From the NCBI RefSeq assembly GCF_018320785.1, contig NC_054886.1:1429177-1493176 (forward strand): 64,000 bases of DNA, written 5' to 3'. Both the position numbers and the translations under genes were made by a program. This DNA is from Cheilinus undulatus (taxonomy: Eukaryota > Chordata > Actinopteri > Labriformes > Labridae). The notes beneath the pieces were generated by a model, which saw nothing but the letters and a program-made list of their open reading frames with translations, searched no databases and was not told the DNA's origin. Positions 55,159 to 64,000 of the stretch are shown piece after piece (the stretch's first letter is position 1; each line of letters begins with the position of its first letter).

Positions 55159-55215
55159 CTTGTTCACTCCGTGCGTTCAGCTGTACCACCTCCTCTCTCT
55201 GCAGCTTTCCTCAGT
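55159..55215 (-). promoter_or_regulatory. Possible non-coding first exon of unit 2
   Basis: The minus strand reads GGAGTGAACAAG|GTAGAT at 55159, a donor after a purine-rich stretch with no ATG. An IRF-type motif lies just upstream at 55226-55235. The next exon on this strand would be the ATG-bearing B exon at 53416. The 5' limit is a guess. Confidence 0.35.
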
Positions 55216-55225
55216 CCTGTGCCAA

Positions 55226-55235
55226 GAAACGAAAC
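55226..55235 (+). promoter_or_regulatory. IRF-type element (GAAACGAAAC)
   Basis: AAGAAACGAAACC contains the AANNGAAA core bound by interferon regulatory factors. The two GAAA words are one base apart, not the two of a canonical ISRE. Its position directly upstream of the presumed first exon of an interferon-inducible gene family supports a regulatory role, but this is inference. Confidence 0.4.
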
Positions 55236-57346
55236 CAACCTCCGGCCTGAGGAGTCAGAGTGAGGTGGGTAGAGACATCTGGAGCTGCGTTCACTTGTAA
55301 TCTGACATTAGCGCTTCACTCGCGGAAAAAGTCCGATGAGCCGTAACTTTCCATTGCAATCATATTCCTTGAAAGTTTGATGAAGATCCGACTTTCCGTT
55401 CTCGAGTTTTCTTGTACACATACAAACACAGAAACAAACAAAGATACGGAACCCTTTACATAACCCCCTGCCGGTTTCACCGGCGTGGGAAAAAAAACTT
55501 AAAATGTCGTGTGCACATTTCTTTCCACGTTTCGCTCACTTATCAGGCAGTATATGTCTTTGTTGTTGTTTTGCTGGCTAGTCTTGCTGCCTTGGATGTT
55601 TTGCTTCCCTCTTTACCTGAAACGAGGACAGGACAGGTAGGCGGGGATGGGATTACCAACATTGGCGAGGCCGCGCAGCCGAGAATGTGTTATCAGAAAA
55701 TAAATACTCTAAGCTCATATTTAGAAGTAACAGCCATATTTTGAATAGACATGTGGCACTACTTTTTCTGACGTATGAATACACTTTGAGGAAAGTTTAA
55801 ATGTGTCTCAGCGGAGTGATCTAAGGGGCACTTGAACAGTAAAGCAACGTTGAAACTTTATCTCGGGGTTAAACTCATTTATTAGTAAGTGGAGGAGCAC
55901 AGCATTATATACCTGCTCATCAGCTCGTTGATTTAGCGTTAGATTTGAATATGAACACGTTAGTTTATTTAAAATTTGACTTTAATTTTTCACTACCTGA
56001 CATCAAAAAGGTCCACTCAACCCACCAACGAGAACAAAACTCACCTTTATGGACGAGGTGTGCAGATTGTAAATCCTTCTTATTCAGGAGTTTTCAGAGC
56101 AGCGTGGATCTGTCCTCCTGTGTCTGAACTATAAACGTTAAACCGTCAAATGCCACCACCCTGGATTCACACTCCTTTTAATCTGAGGGTAAAATCTTCA
56201 CTTTCGTTTTTCAGGAATAGATTCTTACTCATGATTTAATAAAAGAGAGTCAGTTTAACAGTAAATGGGATCAGATTACATTGTTCTTTCAACACACATA
56301 AAAACAAATCAACAGGACCAGATGAAGCAGAACAAAATGCTGTACACACAGAAATTACATTTTCTCTGGCATATTGCATGAGTCTTTACATTTCAGCTGT
56401 TGGAGATAGTTTGCCTTCATCAGCTGTAATAAAGCAATCTCACTTCAAATAATCCCATTATTATGCCAAAGTGATTGGAATAAATATTACACACGTGTTA
56501 AAAATGATAATCTGATTACATTGGGGAATATACTTTGAGTAAAAGTGTTTTTTTCACTTCATAGTTGTTGCCTGTATTGCCCAGCCCAGCCAAACACCTT
56601 CCTGAGCTGAGGTAAGTCATCACTGGCTGCAGTCTACTGTTTCTTATTTCAGTTGTCTGTTTCTCTTCATGTCCATTTATTATTTCCCAACTGCGTTCAG
56701 GTAACCTCAGTAAATTAGACGACTGTTTCCTATATGATATGATATGTTCAAATGCCCCATAAAAGATAGGAAAATTTTGTTTTGACAGGAAACAACAATA
56801 AATGCAGCTTTGAATATTGTTTGTATTTAAGGGATATAGAATAGATGTTACAGACTGAATAATGACATTTTAGCTCAAACATAACTCAGTTCTTACCACT
56901 TCTATTGAAAATGTTTGTCCTCATTTTGTCTTTACCCAAATCTATATAAAAGTATCATTAGTGGTATCAATAATGACCTGGATCAATGAGGAGTCTTGAT
57001 AACAGCATCAGTTTAAGTAAAAATGAACGATCCTCTTCCCTCATCATAATGAGACCCCACCATGCACGTTTTGGTCAAAAAATGCTGCAGTCTCTTATGT
57101 TTGTTAAATACAATCAAACTCTTCTTTCAATCTTCATTTCCCATTAAAAGAAATGGGACTTTTGAGGACATGTTTTGTGGTCTTTAGCAACCATACCTCT
57201 GTTTGTTTGCTCATGATGGTGAGCTTGGATTTCTGAGAGTTTTTTTAGTGTTTTTTTCCTAGGCTGGGCATATGATATAATTTTCAGTTGAACTGTTCCT
57301 GATTATTTAATGTAATTTGACTCAAAGCAGCTGCCGTTAGCTCACT
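55236..57346. other. Far 5' flank of unit 2, no gene recognised
   Basis: 56030-56240 aligns with 27840-28070 near unit 1. The remainder is AT-rich, with scattered short frames lacking any family feature. Confidence 0.45.
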
Positions 57347-57354
57347 GATTGTTC

Positions 57355-57898
57355 GAGAGGCATCTGGTTGCAGCCCTCGGGCAAACCTCTATGCTGGGGC
57401 GTTCGGCTGGAGACCTCTATGGTGGGGCAAAACCTCTGTGCTGGGGTGTGACGTATATTACCCGCGACAAAATTTCAGCTCTATCCGCTTGCCGACAGGC
57501 TGACCCTAAATCTAATCAGTCGGGTTTTATTGCCTAAACCTAACCAGTCGGATTAAAACGCCTAAACCGAACCAGTTGGGTTTTAATAGCGTAAGCCCCA
57601 ACGTATGGCTCGGCGTCTGCTACTGCACGGTCCAGCGTAGACCCGTACGCTGGGGGGAAGGGTCGGCGTCTGCACGGCCCAGCGTACAGGGCTATGCTAA
57701 TGTGTCATAAGCACAGCGGTGTAGTCATGCTAATAACACCTAGGTCATGCTAACAACAGCTAACACGCTGCACGCCCCAGCGTAGGCTTGGGCAATGTAC
57801 GTCACGCCCCAGCAAAGAGGTTTCGCCCCACCGTAGAGTCCTCCAGCCGAACGCCCCAGCGTAGAGGTTTGCTGGAGGGCTGCAGCCAGACCCTCTTG
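57355..57898. mobile_element. GC-rich palindromic MITE with hAT-length target duplication, 544 bp
   Basis: Flanked by the perfect 8 bp direct repeat GATTGTTC (57347-57354 and 57899-57906). The two arms, each over 100 bp, are inverted copies with repeated words CCTCTACGCTGGGGC and CGTTCGGCTGGAG. The centre has TAACC.GTCGG repeats. It has far more CpG than its surroundings, which suggests a fairly young insertion or CpG-protected repeat. No coding frame. Confidence 0.75.
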
Positions 57899-57906
57899 GA
57901 TTGTTC

Positions 57907-58234
57907 TGCCTCCTTGGAAATCTTTTTGAGTGTCTTATTTGTCAAACACCTGCAAAAACTCAGACATCAGTCCATCTTATTTCTAGTCAGAAATACCTCT
58001 GAACACTTACTTAAGCCCTCATTGACCTTACAAATCTAGAGAAACATCTCATTTTCAGATTTTTTAAATAATTCCAGACTTCTCAGTGGCTTTTAAATAC
58101 ATACAAGGATTTAATTTTTTTTTTTTACAAAAAGTTAGTTAAAAAATATAAGATTTGAGATTTTGCATGTTGTGCTTTGGTAGACACCTTGTTTATTTCT
58201 GGCAGATTTATTAAAAAGAAAACTAAAATTAATG
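57907..58234. other. AT-rich flank, nothing recognised
   Basis: Contains T-rich and A-rich runs near 58120; no gene or identifiable repeat. Confidence 0.4.
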
Positions 58235-58885
58235 AGAGAACACTTTAACTGTTCAACCTTGGCATGCTTTTTTTAAAATTGATTTTTATAGTCTTGGTCT
58301 CGGTCTTGACTCGGTCTCAGTTCCCAAAAGTCTTAGTCTTGTCTTGATCTTAGTGCACTCTGGTCTCGGACAAGTCTTGGTCTGGGATAGTGTGGTCCTG
58401 AGTGCAACGCTAGTGTTGAGTATATAACGTGTTTTCACCAACAGGTGGCAGAATTACCTCATACACAGTCTCATAAGAAGCTGTTCTGCTTATGTGCCTG
58501 TTTGTGTTTTAGATTTTGATTTGACCTTGACCTGATGTGTATTTGTCCTTTAGGCCAGTTGTATTCATAGATTTAGAAACCACAGAAGCTGTAAAGTATG
58601 AAAGTGTCCTATTATTATATTCTAGATTTGATTTCTCTTTCTGCCTTATAGACCACACACAGATATAGAGAACATACAGACCTGTGTTGCCTTCTATGCC
58701 TGATGTGTGCTCATGCCTTCATTAAAGCAGAAAGGAAACTAATGCCTACTGCCTACCTCCTGATAGACACCCCACAGAGATAGCATATTAGAATACATCC
58801 AGTCATTTATCAGGTCCTTAGCCAGAGTAACTTCTTTGTCTCTACACTGGATAAATTGTGATCTCTGTTTGCATTTCAGTTAAGA
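58235..58885. repeat. Duplicated block C, copy 2, with CTTGGT minisatellite
   Basis: Aligns with 28780-29500 over its whole length, including the (GTCTTG/GTCTCG)n tract at 58290-58390 and the downstream TATATAACGTGTTTTCACCA. Non-coding. Confidence 0.65.
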
Positions 58886-58986
58886 TAATATTTGTGAACT
58901 TGGCCGTGCATTTTTGCCCTTCCTGCAACTAAAAAGCCACAGCTCATTACCATTCCTTAGTCTGATGGGCAGTTAATGACAATAAA

Positions 58987-58989
<3 letters not shown>

Positions 58990-59074
<85 letters not shown>

Positions 59075-59104
59075 GGGGGGGGGGGTGTCTGTGTGTGTGT
59101 GTGT
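58990..59104. repeat. (AT)n-(GT)n compound microsatellite with G run
   Basis: About 30 AT dinucleotides, then GT dinucleotides, an 11-base G run, and more GT. Confidence 0.95.
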
Positions 59105-59269
59105 TTAATAGATTGGAAAAGCTTAGTCGTTAATTTAAAAAAATTCAAATAAAACAAGTGGATGAGTATATAGAGTATATTCAACCATCTCCCCACAGAA
59201 GTTATTTTTTAACTAGAAAAAAAATAACACATGACTACTCAGTACACTGAAAAGATTAAAAAAAAAAAA

Positions 59270-59470
59270 AAAAACTTTTTACTTTAATTCAGTAGTTTTA
59301 TAGACCATTGGTTGTACTTAAGTCCACCTTTATTTAAGTAGCTACTTTTATATAAGTACTTTGTTAATTTATTCTTCCCACCTGTGATGTTTGCATTGAT
59401 AAAAGAGATTTTTCATCCTTTTCTTGTTGTGTCTATAAATGAACACTTGAGGGCGCCATTATTAAACACA
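59270..59470. repeat. ACTTGAGTA-type MITE fragment, copy 3
   Basis: Shares TGAACACTTGAGGGCGCCAT and its flanks with 4985-5245 and 8870-9130. Non-coding. From 59471 to 60530 no gene is seen; 60110-60230 (CTGCTGAGCGAGGCTGAACC) matches 29770-29870, continuing the unit duplication. Confidence 0.5.
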
Positions 59471-60529
59471 CAACAGTCTAGACATGTTTACATTACTGTG
59501 AGGACAAAGCAGAACAAACATTTTTCTCTGTGTATATTTTTTTACAACCCTAAAATAAAAATAGGTAATCAGTGTATGGGGCTCAGTGGCTTAGACAAAG
59601 TAAATAGCCTACTTGCTGATTTATTTGAGAATGGCAATTTTCTCTATTATAACAGGATGAGGGAAAATTTTAACTTAAAAGGAAAAATACATTTATTTTT
59701 TCAAAAGAAAAAAAAAAGATTGAACAATATTACAGGTAACGTCTATTAAAGTATAGAAGTGGTATTAGATATGTCCATGTTTAAATAAGGGGATCTGGGA
59801 GAGAGAGATCTAGGATGAAACATGGGAGAGGATTCTCTCCAACAGTGGAAAATTTATTAGAGAAGCCAGGAGCAAATATGTTCAATTTAAGATATGTAAC
59901 TGTGACTCACACAAAATATCTGGTCACATTTTATGTTGTTTGTTTTTTGAATTGTGGAAATTATTTTGTGTGAAAAAGAACAGAGTAATTTGAGCCTTTA
60001 TGGATGGAAATGTGTTTGCTTTATAACTGATGTGATTCAGTGTGATTTATCCTGTGTACCTCAGTCTGACCAGCAGATGGCAGTGTGGTGCTGTGTTTCT
60101 CCCCATGGACTCTCTTTGCTAGCTGACTGTTGATGTTTCCTCACTGCTGAGCGAGGCTGAACCCAACAAAAGCAGTATTGACCATCTCATCCTTTTTCTC
60201 CTGTACTCAGTGTGAGACCATGTATCATTACACTCCTACAAGATTAGATAATATGGGATCAATCAAAGATGGTTGTGTTGGAAGAGTAAAAGTGTCAGTT
60301 AATTCCATTCTTTATGGGAATGTCAAATGGCCTTCTCTTTATGGAATTGTGTTTTGGATCTATTGAGGATTGGGTAGAAAATTATTTACTCAGATCACCA
60401 CAGTTATGTCTCCTCATAGATAGATCAGTTGTAACTTATTTAAGCAAATATTAATTTAGAGTTTTAATAACTGGTTTGATAAAATGTGCTCAGTTAATCC
60501 TGCAATTCTTTAGCAGACTCTACCCACTA

Positions 60530-60760
60530 AACATTGTACGTCCACAGGACGTGCGGATCTGGTCTAAATCAAGTCGGTCGGTCCAGGACCCAATCTGCAC
60601 ATCATTCTGACCTCCAAATCAAGTAGTGGATCTGGACGTAAAAGTGCGACCTCTCCTGGACATTGATATGCAGTTCAATATTTGAACGCTTGCGTACTCG
60701 TTTTTTTCAACGTCTTGTGGACGTGAATGTCAGGTGCAGAATATTGACATTATTCAATAT
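60530..60760. repeat. ACGTCC-rich dispersed element end
   Basis: Contains ACATTGTACGTCCACAGGACG and several further GGACGT/ACGTCC words, a style seen at termini of fish DNA transposons. The opposite end was not identified, so its extent is unknown. Confidence 0.35.
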
Positions 60761-60920
60761 ACTGCTCACACCAGCATTTTTCTTCTTAAACAAATATAAA
60801 TATATTTACTGAAAATAAAACAAACATCTTCTCAGGCAACCTCATCTATTAAGGTAACTGCTCACAAGCGGAGTGACAGAAGATAATCTGCGCAAGCGTG
60901 AAACTATCGGCAGGAAAAAT

Positions 60921-61015
60921 GACGTATGTCTTTTGTTAAACTAAAAGCTTGCGCCGAGAGCACAGCAGACACAGACTTGGTCGGGCTGTTAAAGAAGTAC
61001 AAGATTAAGTTAAAG
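60921..61015 (+). other. Possible exon of an unrecognised plus-strand gene
   Basis: From about 60926 an open stretch (SFVKLKACAESTADTDLVGL, then LKKYKIKLK) ends at a good donor AAAG|GTAAGT after 61015. A plausible acceptor with a long pyrimidine tract (TTTTGTTTTAACAG) lies before 62982. No family is recognised and no continuous frame across them was established. Confidence 0.25.
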
Positions 61016-61997
61016 GTAAGTGTATCTGACTGCAGGTTACCTTTTATGTTCTGTAATGTCATCAACAGTTGTTGCAAACCAGTGTCCACCTTTTGCGATT
61101 TTGTAGGGGTTAACAAAGATGGTGAACGCTAACAAGTACTAGCTCAGCCCAGCTAGCCAAATTTACTGTAAATTCAAACATTAATGGCGGATACTAAGTC
61201 ATGAACACCAGTGTGGTGAAATTCTCAACTGGGAGACACGTTAACATTATCTTACTCAGAAAGCAGATTTTATACTGTAGTGTAACTAACACCACACTGG
61301 GAGACACAGTTAAGTGTTTTTATCAGCAGCTTTTTATGCTTTGGTGTAACATAGTTGCGGCATCTCCACACAAATGGGCGCGTGCACGCAGTCAGGAAAC
61401 CGATCAAAATAAATGTCCTGCACTTTAACCTAGAAAACAACATAGATGACAAACAGCAGGGATGTGATGGCAGAGTTTTTTGAAGCTCTGAGGAGAAAGG
61501 CGATGCTGAGTTCGTCTGTGTAAATGTTGCTGTCAGCGAGTCCAACTTCATACCGAGTCTTTATCATACCTGCCCCCGCGGATCATGCACCTTTCCCTGG
61601 CCAGTGAGAGCGGGACGCCCCGCTAGACGTAAGTGTATGTGCTTAGCTGTGAACTGGCATTGTCATACACAACAACAAATAACAATCATATAAAACGTCT
61701 TTTGATCCGAAAGTTACTTCATCAGTGTCTTTGCAGGGATTTATGAAATTTAATTCATGGATATAGATCTGATAGTAAACGCATTTTCTCCATTTTTATG
61801 CAATATTGATCATATAGTCTATTGCAGCCAGCTCTTATGAGGACCACAATCGTAGAATGTTTTGCAGGTCATTTTTGTCTACTAATGACAGACTTTGACA
61901 TGTCCTGCAAAGCATTCTGAGATCTAACATCTAAAATTTTGACACTGAAATGAAGAAATACATGTTTAAGTCTTACTTCCTGCACTGTGATCCTTAA

Positions 61998-62909
61998 AGC
62001 AGCACTACGGATCTTTCACTTTTTCTATAGTGTTGTGGCGCCTGTGGACAAAAGCGGTAGTGCTTTACCAGAAGGAACACTCAATTACCCATGAGCACCA
62101 GCACGTACTGTCGTAAAGATCTTAATCTCCTGGTCGCGTGCATTTGTTTTGGAAGTGAATGAAAGAAGACAGGACTTACTCTTAAAACTACTCTTCTGTC
62201 TTTAGCAGCTGTTTGCAGGATGGATAGTGAAGAAGTAATGTATTTATTTTTGGCTAAATGACGATGTTGAAAATCACTAAGTTCAAATTGGTTTTATTAC
62301 CGTGAAGTCGCCCCCGGCCCCCGTCCTGTTTCAGCAAGATAGTGAATAAACTGATGACGAGATGGCCCTTAGTGATACGAAAAGACACACAACAAACTCA
62401 AGAGTACTGTATATAGATGGTAAGCAATCAACATCAGCAATAACAGGGCCAAATCAGCATTGGTCAGACATCCCCCCTTGTCTTTCAGCTCACGCCAGTG
62501 AGTGAACGCCGGGCCAATGTTTATTCTTGTCCGGGCATTTATCTTGTTACTCTCCTGCTTTCTTTTTTTTTTTTTTTGTCTCCTCTGATAAAACTTTTTT
62601 CTTTGGGTTTTTCGCTGCTTCCGCCATGATAACAACTCTATGTTTAGCTTTCACCTCGACTTCCGTCTTTTCAACGAATCGGGAAGGAGGGGGAAGTGAC
62701 ATATGCCGTAAAGCAGTCAAAGCTGTAGAAATTTGTAGTTTCTTAGTGTGGAAAGGTTCCTACCATCCACCTCGAAGTTACATTGTGCCAGTGAAGGCGG
62801 TACAGACCCCCCCAGACCATGACAGAGGTGTCATTCAACCTGTTGTAAGGTGATGTACCATCACAGTGACTCTAGAAATATTAGGGTGGAAAAACTATAT
62901 AGTGCTGCT
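61998..62909. mobile_element. TTAA-flanked DNA element, 912 bp
   Basis: Inverted ends AGCAGCACTA and TAGTGCTGCT are flanked by TTAA at 61994-61997 and 62910-62913, the target of piggyBac- and Kolobok-type transposons. No transposase frame is evident, so it appears non-autonomous. It contains a T16 tract near 62561. Confidence 0.65.
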
Positions 62910-62981
62910 TTAAGTACTGTCAGTAAAATGTTTTTCTTTTCCTTTGTTTTTTTCTTTTTTTTTTTTCATTTTGTTTTAACA

Positions 62982-63720
62982 GCTGCAGCAACTAGCTCAT
63001 GTTGGACCATAAGGACAGAGTCCATGAAGTTATTCACTGGCTCTTCACAAGTTCTCCAATGGCCTGCTTCAACATGAAGGGGGAGAAGGACAAAACATCC
63101 CTCAAGAATACAAAAACTATCAAGTAATACAAGATGCTGTACTGAATTCACTTGGAGGGAAAAGAAGATGCTGTCTGAACACATGCAGCAACATCTAAAC
63201 GTGATTCAGCGAAAAGAGGGGATGGAGTCATGCAATTTAATAACAGCAACTGAGGACTTCATAAGGACACATGCTTCAAAGCATTTAAAGCATGCACCAC
63301 AAAGAAGTGGAGGAGGGAGGTTCACAGACTGTTGTGAATTCTCTCATGCTGTCAGAATGGCGGCATCTGGTGGCCAATAATGGTACAGCTCAGACAGGAG
63401 TAATAATTGCTGACAGGTGTGTCAGGCACACAGGTGTGCCTGCAGCCAGCATTTAAAGTCATCACAGTCAGGCAGTGGTCTCTCTGATCTCCATCCACTT
63501 CTTCTATTCATCCTTGAGAATGTAAGACTGTTTCTTTGTTTTACTGCATTTTCTTTACAATTTTATGTTAATTATACAAATTGGAACTTGATTGTTTGAC
63601 TTAAAGCTTATGTTAACCTGTTACTTTGTTTTTGTTGACACAGAAACCATGGTTTGGATGGAAAATAAAACCTCAAAAGTGCTTCAATTGTCATCGGCTC
63701 TTTAATTTGAGACACTTTAG
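62982..63720 (+). other. Possible terminal exon and LTR-like sequence
   Basis: After a pyrimidine-rich acceptor at 62968-62981 there are only short frames. From about 63337 the sequence resembles 24020-24505 in layout and words (CAGGCACAC, GTGCCTGCAGCC, AAAATAAAACC), with AATAAA at 63664-63669. It could be a related LTR or a 3' exon. The last 280 bases of the window are AT-rich and featureless. Confidence 0.25.
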
Positions 63721-64000
63721 GTGGTCAGCTCTTTAACAAGAACCTAACAAGTTTTAATAGTCACTCAGGACTGATTTTTTGATTTTCATTAGGGGAATCT
63801 GGTCAGCCCTTTACTTTTTCTGTGTTCAGTTGGATTTTTACCTCAGTGTTCACACTTTAATGTTTATTATTTTATATTTTTATCCTTATTTGTGGTACAG
63901 ACCAAAGATAAGGTCATTTTATTTATTGTATTTTGCTACTATTGTTTTTACAAACTTAACTGCGGGTTACGCTCACTACTGTTTAGTAGTAGTGATAGTA

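Noticed and set aside
55226-55235. Canonical ISRE
   Set aside because: The two GAAA words are one base apart instead of two, so it was called only an IRF-type motif.
1-64000. CRISPR arrays, operons or ribosome binding sites
   Set aside because: None seen; the spliced gene structure and transposon content are eukaryotic. The regular repeats present are microsatellites, minisatellites and transposon arms.

Overview
The window looks like teleost fish chromosomal DNA. It carries fish-type Tc1, hAT, Harbinger-like and CACTA-like transposons, non-LTR retrotransposon remains, (CA)n and (AT)n microsatellites and spliced eukaryotic gene structure. The host genes are members of the VLIG/GVIN family (interferon-inducible very large GTPases), all on the minus strand and arranged as a tandem array of three units. 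I had no database access; family names rest on motifs I could read.

Unit 0 (left, about 1.9-7.3 kb) shows only 5' parts: two small exons at 1966-3036 and 3143-3204, the first split by a 975 bp hAT-type element, and a possible first exon near 7.2 kb. Its large GTPase exon should lie beyond the left edge. Unit 1 (about 9.6-21 kb) has an intact large exon (10666-15338), a 4.2 kb intron full of transposons, two small upstream exons (19501-19588, 19706-19764) and a possible first exon near 20.89 kb. Unit 2 (about 31-55.2 kb) has a large exon (32004-36682) open throughout except for one in-frame TGA at 35046-35048, a 10 kb intron with a LINE and nested hAT elements, and ten small exons between 46.67 and 53.42 kb. 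A possible first exon lies near 55.16 kb beside an IRF-type motif.

The small exons fall into three classes. B (59 nt) enters in phase 1 and leaves in phase 0; A (82-112 nt) goes from phase 0 to phase 1; C (180 or 237 nt) goes from phase 1 to phase 1. B+A and C are therefore frame-neutral modules, and unit 2 has serially duplicated them (B-A, B-A-C, B-A-C, B-A) in front of the large exon, predicting a variable acidic N-terminal extension. In units 1 and 2 the most upstream B exon ends with a well-placed ATG-GAG and is damaged upstream of it, as expected if it is the initiating exon and the rest is 5' UTR.

The remaining sequence is mostly mobile DNA: several Tc1-like elements (two palindromic), hAT-type elements with 8 bp target duplications, a Harbinger-like element nested in a Tc1 element, a solo LTR, a TTAA-flanked element, a CACTA-like unit carrying exons of a decayed SAM-domain gene, and blocks shared between the 5' flanks of the units (about 0.34-1.04, 27.8-29.5 and 55.9-60.2 kb). 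A 2 kb block at 43.76-45.76 kb and a possible plus-strand gene at 60.9-63.7 kb remain unidentified.
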